Below, piece by piece: positions 7,557 through 15,874 of a stretch of 27,416 nucleotides of DNA (positions within the stretch are counted from its first letter, which is position 1; each line of letters opens with the position of its first letter). This DNA is from a virus: IMG/VR virus record IMGVR_UViG_3300020582_000031, positions 1-27,416 of that record. One strand, given 5' to 3'. The position numbers were made by a program, and so were the translations under genes. Under the pieces are notes generated by a model that saw only the letters and a program-made list of their open reading frames with translations, searched no databases and was not told the DNA's origin.

Positions 7557-7763
7557 TTACTTAAAGCTACCCCCCAGCACATGACGCGCAGCCCACATTG
7601 CGGCCTGCTGCATGTTGGTAGCTGCTAACGATAACTCGCGACTCGTGCCTATCTTACTGCACAAGGTACAGAAGTCAGCTTCCACCGCTTGCAGCTCTTT
7701 CAGGTAAAGCTGCTGCTCTTGCGACAACGGCGCTCCTTGGTTGTAAGCTTTTTCATCCCTCAC
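7557..7763 (-). CDS. Acb2/Tad1-hairpin-like small protein (candidate anti-CBASS/anti-Thoeris sponge)
   Basis: The 68-residue protein is two helices joined by a short turn: LSQEQQLYLKELQAVEADF, then SRELSLAATNMQQAAMWAARHV. The second helix carries the spaced pattern R-E-x-S-L-A-x-T-x-x-Q-x-A-x-M-W-A, which I recognise from the Acb2/Tad1 helical hairpin family. Those proteins oligomerise and bind cyclic nucleotides made by host CBASS or Thoeris systems, blocking defence. The start is GTG and overlaps the previous stop (GTGA), so translation is coupled to the upstream gene. At 68 residues it is somewhat shorter than the T4 and Pseudomonas phage Acb2 proteins as I recall them. The family call is from motif memory. 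Alternatively it is an unrelated helical hairpin. Confidence 0.55.
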   Translation of the reverse strand: MRDEKAYNQGAPLSQEQQLYLKELQAVEADFCTLCSKIGTSRELSLAATNMQQAAMWAARHVLGGSFK

Positions 7764-8125
7764 AACTTTATCCCTACCGCCGTCTTGATTCGCGCGCCGA
7801 TCTTTTCAACCCACTTCACCACCCCACTATGCTCCGCATTGCGGCTGTAAGGCGCAATCGCGTGCACAACGTTTTCCAGCTCTATGAGACGTGCTTCTAG
7901 CAAAGCGATAGCGGTAGGCACCGTAATGTCTTCCGCCGCAGTGGGCGTTGACCCCACAGGGACAGCACCCGGTTTCCACCACCCAGAAGACGGATGCTCT
8001 ACAGGCGGCGTTACCGCGTTTTGCGTCCCCGCAGCTTGCATTCCAACATTGTGTAGCCCTGCGGGGTCAGTATGTGGAGGCGCAGTATTCTGTGCACTAG
8101 CTGCTGTCTTTACTTCATCAGTCAT
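7760..8125 (-). CDS. Hypothetical late-operon protein, 121 aa
   Basis: I chose the ATG at 8125 because it has AAGGA seven bases upstream. An in-frame ATG at 8185, overlapping the portal stop as TAATG, would add 20 residues and is possible through coupling. The first 70 residues are Ala/Pro/Thr/His-rich and probably disordered. Residues 70-100 form a helix (PTAIALLEARLIELENVVHAI) of coiled-coil type, then a short amphipathic C-terminus. It could be a small minor head protein. No family is recognised. Confidence 0.6.
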   Translation of the reverse strand: MTDEVKTAASAQNTAPPHTDPAGLHNVGMQAAGTQNAVTPPVEHPSSGWWKPGAVPVGSTPTAAEDITVPTAIALLEARLIELENVVHAIAPYSRNAEHSGVVKWVEKIGARIKTAVGIKL

Positions 8126-8184
8126 ATTCAATTCCTTAAGTAGTATGTTAGAAACATGTTTAGACACGTTTACATGAATGGCCA

Positions 8185-10755
8185 TTATTCAGTACCCCCA
8201 CCGCGCTCTTCCATACCCGTGCCAGTCGACAGGTTAGTAGAGTGGCCAGTCTCAATCTTTGCCGCGGAAATCTCCAGCGCAGTTTGATTATCGCGATTGG
8301 TAGTATCCGTCTTCTCAGCAAGTTCTGCCTGAGTACGCTGGTCTTCTCCTTGCTGCTCGATAATAGTCTGCTGCATCTTGGCTTGCGCATCGGATTGCGA
8401 TTTCTGCTGGTCTTGTTGCCCTTTAGCCTGGATAGCCTGCACCTTACCTTGGTTGTTCTTATCCGCAACGGCGAGCGCGGTCTGCCCCGGATCTTGCGGT
8501 TGTGGGGGCATGAATTTCTGCATCATTGCCTGTGCCTGTTGGATAACGCCAGGTATCTTTGAGAGCACCTGCTTAGCGCTATCCATCACATGATGTGAAG
8601 CTTCTGCAAGTGTTTGGTCCATTTCCCGTGCAGTCTCGGGGTCGCGAAACTGCGTAAGTTTACCTAGGTCTTCACCGGCAGCTTCGGACCCTATGCGCAC
8701 CGTCTCCGACAGGTACCAATACGCAATGTGCTCCACCAGATGTTGCAAACAAGCTGAAATAAACTTCGGCGCAATGATCGGCAAGAACCCAAAGAAAGGG
8801 CTCGTCATATAATCGAGGTGCACTTGAATGTGCGCTAAGTGGTCTTGCTCAGGGAATGCCACGACCGGGCGCCCGAGGGTCATTGCGACGTTCTCGTTGA
8901 TCGCATTCAGCTCTTGCGGCTCGGGTACCGGTAACAGCAAGTCTACTGCGTTAGGTATCTTCGTCCGCTCAAGTATTAGCGTTTCGACTTTACGAGCGTC
9001 GTAAAGCTCCGGGTGCAAGTCAGCGCGTTGCTGAATAATTTGGAGCTGCGCGAAGCGTTGAATATCGCTGAAAACTTGGGGGTCGGAAACAGGGACCACA
9101 TCGACGGGACCTTCGTAGTCAGCCCGGTATGCGAGCATCTCCCCCGTGTCATCAAGTATTTCCTCATCCGTGATATACATGCGATTGATGCGGTGTAGAA
9201 CCCCGATCAATCGATCCATCGCAGTATGGAGCCTCATGTGGATTGCGGAAAGCACCTTGAGCCCTTGCTCAATGAGCGCGAGCGTCGTCCCCACCGGCAT
9301 GTTGGGCGAGCCGTCTTCCGAGAGGTTCTCGAAAGTCGTACGCACCAAAGACTCCCCTTGATCCGTGCACCAGCCGAGCAACTGGTACAGCACTGCCGGC
9401 GTCGGATTGAAAGGTACCGCCATGAGGATTTTACGGATATCTTGGTCCCCGAGCGCTCCGCCCTCAATCTCGGTAACGCCACACACGTTAAGGTTCAGCG
9501 TCTGCCCCGGAGCCCCCGCCCCCTTGAGCCGCAACAGGGTGGGTAGTGCATTGATGAGGGCACTATCCAGCAAAGCCCGCAGTGCGCCTGTACTGGCCCC
9601 AGAAAGCGAGCCTGCGTAATGGATGAGCCCCACCGACTGCGCGCCGCGCCACGGTAGGCACTCGAAGTCGATTAGCCAACATAGGTTCTCGCACTGCTTA
9701 TCCTCAGGCTCCCAGTTGCGCACGGCGCGCAGACACTCACGATTGAGCGGGTCTATCTCTACGAGGTACGGCTTAGGGCCTACGCGATCTACCGCAGCCT
9801 CCGAATCCCGTTGGTCGCCCGCCACCCGCAAGCGGTCCGTGTCTTCCAGTTCCGCGAGCACTTCCACAACGTAGATACGGCGCAAGCCGTCCTCATTGGA
9901 CGATGCGTTACCTTTCTTGCCCTCGATCGCGTCCGACGCCTGTTCCGCCTTAGTCTTATCAGGTACCTGAGACGACGTTGTGAGCGGTACTCGTACGTAG
10001 TACCCCTGGCGTATGCGTGATTCCAACTCGTGTTGGGTAATGGAGTCAAGAAGCGTGCGTCGCTCTGCGGTGTAAAAGTCCGATGCAGCCTCAGGGATAA
10101 TGACTTGGTCAATGGGCCAGAACGTCGGTACCGGGCGTCGCTTATCGCCATCGTACACGAGGCGCATGTACTGCGAACCGGCAGGGAGCTGCTGAGAAAG
10201 GAGCTTTTCCAGCTGCGAACGGAATTCAGGCATTTGCTTGCGGAACTGCCAATTCATGTGCGCCGTTTTACGTTTCGCTTTCTCGACTCGGTCAGGTGTC
10301 GGCTCCCCAGGCATCCAATCCTTCACCGGACCGTTGGGGGGCATCAGCTCCCCGATCGTGTGCGACTGGTAATACAGCGTCGCCTTACCCAACATGGGAT
10401 GCGTCGCCTTAGAAGCGCCGTCGAAAGCAGGGGCAGAAACGGTTTCCCCAGCAAGCCCCATGCGCTTGAGCCCCTCCTCGTACTGCTCGTCGCGTTCGGA
10501 GCGGGATTTCTTATCGTACTCGATCCGCTCCATTAGCTCCGTTACGAACGTCGAAAGCTGCGTCTGATCCAACTCCGGTACTAGGTTACGGAAGTGGTCA
10601 CTTTCGTCCGCGGTAGGCTCGTCTTCATCATCTTCAGTCTGAATAATGGCGCCGCCATCATCCGTATCCGTAACCCCCGGAGCAGACTGATTAGGCTCTC
10701 CATCTGAAGGATATTCTGCAGCTTCGTTATCGTCGTTTTCGTCATCGAGCGCCAT
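8185..10755 (-). CDS. Portal protein
   Basis: This 856-residue protein follows the large terminase and precedes the head genes, the canonical portal position. The N-terminal 55 residues are very acidic. The core has LVPELDQTQLSTFVTELMERIEYD, a DGASKATHPMLGKATLYYQS segment, and long helical and beta regions resembling large podovirus-type portals. The C-terminal 150 residues are Gln-rich helix (QQAQAMMQKFMPPQPQDPG onward), like a barrel or tail extension. Portals form dodecameric rings at one capsid vertex through which the terminase pumps DNA. Its start overlaps the stop of the small membrane protein gene (TAATG). Size and context make the call firm, although I could not align it to a named family. 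Confidence 0.85.
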   Translation of the reverse strand: MALDDENDDNEAAEYPSDGEPNQSAPGVTDTDDGGAIIQTEDDEDEPTADESDHFRNLVPELDQTQLSTFVTELMERIEYDKKSRSERDEQYEEGLKRMGLAGETVSAPAFDGASKATHPMLGKATLYYQSHTIGELMPPNGPVKDWMPGEPTPDRVEKAKRKTAHMNWQFRKQMPEFRSQLEKLLSQQLPAGSQYMRLVYDGDKRRPVPTFWPIDQVIIPEAASDFYTAERRTLLDSITQHELESRIRQGYYVRVPLTTSSQVPDKTKAEQASDAIEGKKGNASSNEDGLRRIYVVEVLAELEDTDRLRVAGDQRDSEAAVDRVGPKPYLVEIDPLNRECLRAVRNWEPEDKQCENLCWLIDFECLPWRGAQSVGLIHYAGSLSGASTGALRALLDSALINALPTLLRLKGAGAPGQTLNLNVCGVTEIEGGALGDQDIRKILMAVPFNPTPAVLYQLLGWCTDQGESLVRTTFENLSEDGSPNMPVGTTLALIEQGLKVLSAIHMRLHTAMDRLIGVLHRINRMYITDEEILDDTGEMLAYRADYEGPVDVVPVSDPQVFSDIQRFAQLQIIQQRADLHPELYDARKVETLILERTKIPNAVDLLLPVPEPQELNAINENVAMTLGRPVVAFPEQDHLAHIQVHLDYMTSPFFGFLPIIAPKFISACLQHLVEHIAYWYLSETVRIGSEAAGEDLGKLTQFRDPETAREMDQTLAEASHHVMDSAKQVLSKIPGVIQQAQAMMQKFMPPQPQDPGQTALAVADKNNQGKVQAIQAKGQQDQQKSQSDAQAKMQQTIIEQQGEDQRTQAELAEKTDTTNRDNQTALEISAAKIETGHSTNLSTGTGMEERGGGTE

Positions 10756-10967
10756 TAGTCTTTATCCTCAAGAGACGGGTTGGCCCAATCCAAGCCCTGC
10801 TTTTTAGCCAAAATACTAACAATAATATTCACAGCGTGCAGCCCGTTACGCGTACGGTGCACAGCCTTACGTAATAGCCGTATTTCATACGTCAACATCC
10901 CCCAAACAATCATCAGCAATCCGCCAATGACTGCAAGCAGTACGCTGACAAAGCTATCTACGTTCAC
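10755..10967 (-). CDS. Small single-pass membrane protein, 70 aa
   Basis: It has a GTG start two bases after the terminase stop. Residues 6-28 are a hydrophobic helix (FVSVLLAVIGGLLMIVWGML), followed by a basic segment (RLLRKAVHRTRNG) and a second amphipathic helix with an acidic end. One membrane segment with a positively charged flank predicts the C-terminus in the cytoplasm. Small one-helix proteins of this type between terminase and portal are sometimes holin-like or spanin-like, but no endolysin is nearby, so lysis is not claimed. Confidence 0.6.
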   Translation of the reverse strand: MNVDSFVSVLLAVIGGLLMIVWGMLTYEIRLLRKAVHRTRNGLHAVNIIVSILAKKQGLDWANPSLEDKD

Positions 10968-10969
10968 GT

Positions 10970-13675
10970 TTACCCATCGTACGGGTTGCTCCGCCGTTGT
11001 TGTTTCAGTCTCTCTGACGCTGCCACGATCGCCCTAACCGGGTCCGTGCGCACTGTCAAGCGAATATTGAACTTTCGCATGAAGAAAAGCAAAGCTTGGG
11101 TGCAATTGTGCACCGTTCCGCCCGTCGTAACGTAGCTTTCGTCTTCTTCGACCGAAAGGTTATAGACGTCAAAACCCCTGAACCCGCCCTCTACCCTCTC
11201 ATTCTTCTCAACCCAATAAGCCGCACCTTCCGGACGCCAGCACGCTGTACCTGCATAGCGAGGGGTAGCTTGATAGCTGAGTACCCAAGCGTCCAAGCAC
11301 TGAGACGTCTTACCGTTTATTGTTCGCACACCTGCCGATTTGGAAAGGTTAATGTACGCAGAAATCCCTAACCTAGTAAGCAACACTCGCACCCCCCAAA
11401 GAGCTACCAAGGAAGTAGATGTAATTGAGGTAGTCTGAGTGCTTTTCGTAACATGCCCGTCACCGTGGGCATAACCTTCAATGAATCCGCGCACAAAATC
11501 TTCCGGCGCGTCGTACACCCACCCCGGCACGGCTTTGTTCTCTGCCAGGTATCCAAGTGTCTCAAACACCGCAGCTAGCGGCACACTACCCACGTTAGCG
11601 CGCCAGTGGGTACCCTCATTACTAATCAATACATCCCGTACCCCGAACTGCCCCTTGAGTACTCTCGCGCATGTTTTTATAGCCGCCTCGTCACATGCCC
11701 AATTGATGGAGTTTTTCACGCCTCGCCGACTAGTTACGCAACCCTCAGCCATAAACAATCCGAACACAAACCCCGTCTCCGAGGTAAGCGGTATGTGACG
11801 AAAGACTTCCTTAGCCCTGCTATGCTCCAATCTAACTACACTATCTGATACCTGTAGATCAGGACGGGGACAAAACTGCAACACATCGATAGACACCCGC
11901 ACTGCTTCCGGTACATAGCGAGGCAGCATAATCGCATCGTGTTTTGAAGACATCGGACACTGTACCCCTTTACCGTTGCGGTTTAAGGTGTACATAGAGC
12001 GCGGGCGTATTTCAGCAACCGGCTTGAAATGTGGCTCACCCGCTTCTCGGTACGCCGCGTCTTGGTATCGCACACTACTTACCCACGCGGGGTGGTTTCC
12101 GGTAATCGAGATTTCATCCAAGGTCTTCGCTTTGAAACGGTACACATGAGGTGAAATACGCTGCATTGTCTTAGTGACCGGACGCCACCTGCCTTTGTGC
12201 GTGAGCACCAAGTCACCTACCTGGATTGTTGAGATAGCTCGTGGCCCTGTAGGCGTTAAGATGCGCGTCTCAGCCGTCACGCAAGTATCTAAAAGGTCGT
12301 CGTGCACCAAGGACCCCTCGCCGACGTAAGTGCAGAGCTGCCCTATGACCCCCTCTGCCCAGTCTCGCGGCTGTCCAGGGCGTTTTAGGGACTCCACAGC
12401 CCATATCCGACCGTGGGCGAACATCGGAGAGACTGCATGGAGCTTCGAGAGCTTGTCCATGTCGGTCGGAAACCCTTGTGCGAAGACTTCCTCGTTAGCG
12501 AGTACCTGGATGAGCGACTTCCCGGAGCCGGTATCCTCAATCAGCAGGAGGTCGACCGGGCGCCCCGTATGTGCAGGTCGCGCCGTTTTGGAAATCAATG
12601 CGGGGCGTAGGAGGGGCTCCTTGTGGTCGCCGTACGTCAAGGAGCGTTCCATCTTTACGCGACGAATGAGTGCAGGGAAGCCCAAGTACTCCTCCCACGC
12701 ATCCAACAACATGATGTGCTCCCGACGCTCGTATTCGAACAAGCCCCACACGGTACACGCTGTTGGGTCACCTGTTTGCTCTTTCTTGTTCCACGTCTCT
12801 TCCGTGAAGGCGGTATCGAGAGACATTACAACAAAGCGAAACTTCGGGAGTGGCTTACCTGCAGGCCACAGGCGGATATCAGACCGCTTAACGAAACCGG
12901 CCTCTTCGGGGTCGATAATCTCCCCAAACACCTCCTGCCTACCGATAACCGTCCCGCTATATTTTGCTATGTTTTCGTATACAACATTCGATAGGTTTTC
13001 AGCGTTCTCATAAGTACTCCCTGATATTAACACTGACCTCTTAAGCGCTATTAACATGCGCACGAACGGTTTAGGTTTAGGCGTACTAGTCCAGAAAACC
13101 TGCGGATGAGTCCCTAAGCGTAGACCGAATATCAAGTTGTCCCAAGCGCGCTCACCGTATCGCCAAGACGCTATTTCATCGGCCCAAAAACGCGCACACT
13201 GGCGCCCGCGCAACCTTTCAGGCTCTTGTGCGGATAGCCCCTGAATGCGCGCTCCATTCCATAAAATGATCTCTGGGGGGGATTTAGTGGCGGCTTTTAT
13301 TAACCCCGGCGGTATTATCGGGTATGATTGTTTTGTTGTAGGATCAACATAACTACCGTGCAATCCAGCCGGGCCATAGAAACAGGTATTTATTAAATCT
13401 TCGTGAGTAGGAGCCACTACAAAGTTATAACTATTAGGGTCCCGCGATGCTTTACCAAAAATCCATTTAGCCCCGCTTAACGTCTTGCCAAATCCTCTAC
13501 CTGACTTAATACCGAAGAAGTCCCAATCGTCCGTTTGTGGAATCTGTTTGACCCGCGCAATACTACGCCATAGCAACTCTGCGTGCAGAAATTGCAGATC
13601 TTCGTCGGTTAAAATAGCTAGCGATTGCCGCAACGTGCCGGGGTTACTAAAATCGATAAGTTCAACTGCGCCCAT
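10970..13675 (-). CDS. terL: Terminase large subunit, intein-containing precursor
   Basis: This is the packaging ATPase/nuclease. It has a Walker A-like GRGFGKT (residues 59-65), Walker B FWADE (163-167), TSTPKP coupling motif (196-201), and nuclease acidic residues at SLDTAF (D287), IEDTG (E380/D381) and HDD (D459, D460). Residues 465-857 are an intein. The exteins (464 + 44 residues) join to give VHDDLLDT-CTQALLFF, a normal terminase C-terminus, and a 508-residue protein of usual length. The ribosome binding site is weak, and the upstream gene is a homing endonuclease ending two bases before ATG, so expression may depend on coupling. The intein interrupts the third catalytic motif of the nuclease, so unspliced protein should lack nuclease activity. 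Confidence 0.93.
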   Translation of the reverse strand: MGAVELIDFSNPGTLRQSLAILTDEDLQFLHAELLWRSIARVKQIPQTDDWDFFGIKSGRGFGKTLSGAKWIFGKASRDPNSYNFVVAPTHEDLINTCFYGPAGLHGSYVDPTTKQSYPIIPPGLIKAATKSPPEIILWNGARIQGLSAQEPERLRGRQCARFWADEIASWRYGERAWDNLIFGLRLGTHPQVFWTSTPKPKPFVRMLIALKRSVLISGSTYENAENLSNVVYENIAKYSGTVIGRQEVFGEIIDPEEAGFVKRSDIRLWPAGKPLPKFRFVVMSLDTAFTEETWNKKEQTGDPTACTVWGLFEYERREHIMLLDAWEEYLGFPALIRRVKMERSLTYGDHKEPLLRPALISKTARPAHTGRPVDLLLIEDTGSGKSLIQVLANEEVFAQGFPTDMDKLSKLHAVSPMFAHGRIWAVESLKRPGQPRDWAEGVIGQLCTYVGEGSLVHDDLLDTCVTAETRILTPTGPRAISTIQVGDLVLTHKGRWRPVTKTMQRISPHVYRFKAKTLDEISITGNHPAWVSSVRYQDAAYREAGEPHFKPVAEIRPRSMYTLNRNGKGVQCPMSSKHDAIMLPRYVPEAVRVSIDVLQFCPRPDLQVSDSVVRLEHSRAKEVFRHIPLTSETGFVFGLFMAEGCVTSRRGVKNSINWACDEAAIKTCARVLKGQFGVRDVLISNEGTHWRANVGSVPLAAVFETLGYLAENKAVPGWVYDAPEDFVRGFIEGYAHGDGHVTKSTQTTSITSTSLVALWGVRVLLTRLGISAYINLSKSAGVRTINGKTSQCLDAWVLSYQATPRYAGTACWRPEGAAYWVEKNERVEGGFRGFDVYNLSVEEDESYVTTGGTVHNCTQALLFFMRKFNIRLTVRTDPVRAIVAASERLKQQRRSNPYDG
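11105..12283 (-). other. Intein with LAGLIDADG-type homing endonuclease inside terL
   Basis: The 393-residue intein runs from Cys465 to Asn857, with Cys858 as the +1 extein residue. The N-terminal splicing block is CVTAETRILTPTG with VGDLVLTHKGRW. Block B is TGNHPAW (GNHP, residues 526-529). Block F is FDVYNLSVEEDESYVT and the C-terminal block is TVHN-C, giving canonical Cys...His-Asn/Cys chemistry. Between them are two dodecapeptide motifs, FVFGLFMAEG near 636-645 and FIEGYAHGDG near 731-740, as in two-motif LAGLIDADG endonucleases. The second contains the acidic D739. All key splicing residues are present, so splicing and homing both look intact. Confidence 0.92.
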
Positions 13676-13677
13676 GT

Positions 13678-14445
13678 CTAAGCAGTTAGTTTATTAACAG
13701 CCCTAGCTCTATGCACAGCACTTATAGCCAGTCTATGGGACAACGACTTAGGCTTTCGTGCCCACTCCAATAAAGTTAAGCGGGTCTTCTCGGGGGCTTT
13801 CCTACCTTGCAATGCTTGAGACAATTTAGCGCGTTGCGCAGTGCTTTTTGGCCGTCCTTTCCAATACGCCCTACTGGCTTCCACAGAAGGTCGGTGACCT
13901 ACACTACGCAACGTTGCTGCTCGCTTTAACTTAGTCTCCAGCGACTGCTTACGCCCTGTTAACTTACTAGATATCTTCGCCCGAGTGGCTGCGGATAGTT
14001 TTCTACCCGTAAGCGCCGCAGCTATTTTGGCACGATGCTCGGGTGTCTTTTTATACGCTTTCATCGCACAAGAAGTCCTAGCGCGCAACTCGGGGTCTTT
14101 TTGGCGTTCTGTGTGGATCTCAGCCATAACGCGCCGAGTCTTACGAGCATGTTTAAGCCCCACTAAGCCATCACCGCCATTAGTCAAGTTGTACCCGTAG
14201 GGCGCACGGGTGTTTAGTTTCTTAATGTATTTTTGTTCTAATAGCTTAGCTGTTTTGACATTAGTGCAACGACACAGAGTGCTATAGGTAAACCCCCCCT
14301 CACCATACTTACGTATAGCGTTATATAACGCCCCCGAACGCCCTGTCAGGGCATTACGGCAGTGTGTACTGAATCTGTCGGCTCTGGAAGTTACCCCTAC
14401 GTACCTCTTACCGTTAACCGAGCAAGTAATAACGTACACCTGCAT
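13678..14445 (-). CDS. GIY-YIG homing endonuclease with NUMOD3-type repeats
   Basis: I start at ATG 14445, which gives MQVYVITCSVNGKRYVGVTS. The upstream TTG at 14466 would add seven residues inside the previous gene. VYVI...KRYVGVTS is the GIY-YIG motif with the following Arg/Phe-x-His region (ADRFSTHC), and NLTNGGDG closes the nuclease domain near residue 90. Residues 95-250 are basic and repeat an AKI-x-x-x-L-x-GRK pattern three to four times, like NUMOD3 DNA-binding modules of homing endonucleases. Free-standing enzymes of this type cut an intronless or empty cognate site in competing phages. The gene sits directly in front of terL and ends two bases before it. Codon use includes more A/T than its neighbours, consistent with acquisition. 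Confidence 0.9.
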   Translation of the reverse strand: MQVYVITCSVNGKRYVGVTSRADRFSTHCRNALTGRSGALYNAIRKYGEGGFTYSTLCRCTNVKTAKLLEQKYIKKLNTRAPYGYNLTNGGDGLVGLKHARKTRRVMAEIHTERQKDPELRARTSCAMKAYKKTPEHRAKIAAALTGRKLSAATRAKISSKLTGRKQSLETKLKRAATLRSVGHRPSVEASRAYWKGRPKSTAQRAKLSQALQGRKAPEKTRLTLLEWARKPKSLSHRLAISAVHRARAVNKLTA

Positions 14446-14449
14446 AACA

Positions 14450-14695
14450 TCAACCCAAAAAGGCAATAATGGCTTTAGCCTTGGCGATATCCGAGGCGCG
14501 AGCTTCAGCAGTGTGCCCTTTCTGTATACGATTCAACACGTGACCCAACTTCTGGAGAAACGGCTCCGTATTTTTCTCAAGTGCTACGTCACACAAAGAC
14601 GAAATAGTGCAATCGGTCTCGTGTGTGAAGACTGACGCGGTTGCAACATCGACCGCGCGAGCTACTGCATACGCGAAGGTCTGTGAAAAGCTCAC
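14450..14695 (-). CDS. Hypothetical protein, 81 aa
   Basis: The GTG start overlaps the previous stop, so it is coupled to the upstream gene. The protein is helical, with the N-terminal half Ala/Val/Thr-rich and the C-terminal half basic (VLNRIQKGHTAEARASDIAKAKAIIAFLG). It is the last accessory gene before the homing endonuclease. The function is unknown. Its codons near the stop overlap the alternative endonuclease start, suggesting the endonuclease gene was inserted just behind it. Confidence 0.55.
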   Translation of the reverse strand: MSFSQTFAYAVARAVDVATASVFTHETDCTISSLCDVALEKNTEPFLQKLGHVLNRIQKGHTAEARASDIAKAKAIIAFLG

Positions 14696-14964
14696 TTCGG
14701 CTTCTCCGGGTAATCCGTGAACCGCATACGTACCAAGCCTTTTCCGGTCGGGTGTGGGAACATGCGCACGATGACGTACTTCGACCCCTGCAGACGTTTC
14801 AGTAACTTCTCGTCATCGTCTTCTGGCCAAATGTGTGTATCGTATAAGTTATCATGTTGGTCGTATGGCTTAGAGGGACCAATCTCCCACTCTATTCCAT
14901 GACGCTGCGCAAATGCTACCCACTCTTCAGGCGTCTTCACGGCACTGACCGCTATCCGGATCAC
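14692..14964 (-). CDS. Hypothetical protein, 90 aa
   Basis: It has a GTG start overlapping the upstream gene's end by 38 bases. The protein mixes acidic residues and aromatics (EWVAFAQRHGIEWEIG, DTHIWPEDDDEKLLKRL) and ends with a strand pair (KYVIVRMFPHP, GLVRMRFTDY), so it looks like a small alpha/beta fold. I recognise no catalytic motif. It is co-transcribed with the other small genes between the terminase subunits. Confidence 0.55.
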   Translation of the reverse strand: MIRIAVSAVKTPEEWVAFAQRHGIEWEIGPSKPYDQHDNLYDTHIWPEDDDEKLLKRLQGSKYVIVRMFPHPTGKGLVRMRFTDYPEKPK

Positions 14965-15154
14965 CGTCGCTGCCTACTGTACTGCTCCCTACTAACGCGT
15001 CGACTTCTTGTGCTACCTGTGCAATAGAAAGTTCCAACGCGCGAATCCCCCCTAGCGGTACAGGCGTTACCAACTTAAACCTACGCAGTTTATGCGCACT
15101 CTGCTCCATGGACTCAATCATGTCAGGGATAATCGTCTCTAAGTTAGGCATCAT
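14927..15154 (-). CDS. Hypothetical protein, 75 aa
   Basis: There are two adjacent ATG codons at the start with GAGGTGA just upstream. The protein is helical with a central LRRFKLVTPVPLGGIRALELSIAQVAQEVDALV segment in two parts, and an acidic, glycine-containing tail. It overlaps the previous gene's stop by four bases. The family and function are unknown. Confidence 0.5.
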   Translation of the reverse strand: MMPNLETIIPDMIESMEQSAHKLRRFKLVTPVPLGGIRALELSIAQVAQEVDALVGSSTVGSDGDPDSGQCREDA

Positions 15155-15729
15155 TTCACCTCAGTGTTGTGTTCAGTTACTTTACGTAGTTTGGCGTTAT
15201 CTTCAAGAAGCGCTGCGAGCTGCATTGTCATGCGCGACATGGCTTCCGTCATCTGAGCATTCTGCTTGAGCACCTCGTCCAAGCGTTCGCCCAGCTTCTT
15301 ATTCTGCTCCATTAGCTCTGTGAGCTTGCCTGAGTCGACATGAGTGGCGTTCGGCAGCCCGAGGGTACCTTGGGGCCTGGGTACCGGGCGTCGCTCCTCG
15401 ATCACGTAAGGGGCTTTAGAATTCGCCCACTCCGCACGTCGGGCCATCTCACCCTCGGACAGGTTCAAAGCGCGATACGGGGCTTTTGCGGACGGATTGC
15501 AGGCTAGGCACTGCACCCACCCCCAGCGCATCAATCGGGAAGCGCCGACGCCCCCAGGACCGTACAGAGGGGCGCCATTCTTGCCCCCGCCCGAGGCTAC
15601 CGCTCCGGGGGTCATACCGCTTTGACATTCTGGATTACGGCAGTTACTAGACTGCTTCCTAGCTGTAGTCTGTGGAGCAGTACCCCGCCTCGCGGCAAGG
15701 TCGCCTAGACTAATGCTCTTATCCGTCAC
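15151..15729 (-). CDS. Zinc-binding plus coiled-coil protein, 192 aa
   Basis: I chose GTG at 15729, with a TTTGGAG site. A TTG at 15753 would add eight residues. Paired cysteines at about residues 30/35 (CRNPEC) and 74/77 (CLAC) are spaced like a zinc ribbon or treble clef. Residues 137-187 are a long heptad-type helix (ELMEQNKKLGERLDEVLKQ) that should dimerise or trimerise. A zinc module linked to a coiled coil suggests a nucleic-acid or protein adaptor. Its place between the terminase genes could mean a packaging accessory, which is inference. Confidence 0.6.
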   Translation of the reverse strand: MTDKSISLGDLAARRGTAPQTTARKQSSNCRNPECQSGMTPGAVASGGGKNGAPLYGPGGVGASRLMRWGWVQCLACNPSAKAPYRALNLSEGEMARRAEWANSKAPYVIEERRPVPRPQGTLGLPNATHVDSGKLTELMEQNKKLGERLDEVLKQNAQMTEAMSRMTMQLAALLEDNAKLRKVTEHNTEVK

Positions 15730-15874
15730 GACGCATAACTCCAAATAGCCCAACTATCATAAGCCCGTTTGGGCGTATTACCTACCCCAACTGTACTAAA
15801 TACAATTTTACGGCAATGTAGTACTTGGAAATATGCACACCACCAATAGCCCCACTGAAACCAAATGCGCGGCT

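Noticed and set aside
10755-10967. Holin
   Set aside because: One membrane helix and size fit some holins, but there is no endolysin or spanin near and the position is between terminase and portal.
12330-13013. 227-residue plus-strand frame
   Set aside because: It lies opposite the clearly motif-bearing terminase ATPase/nuclease region.
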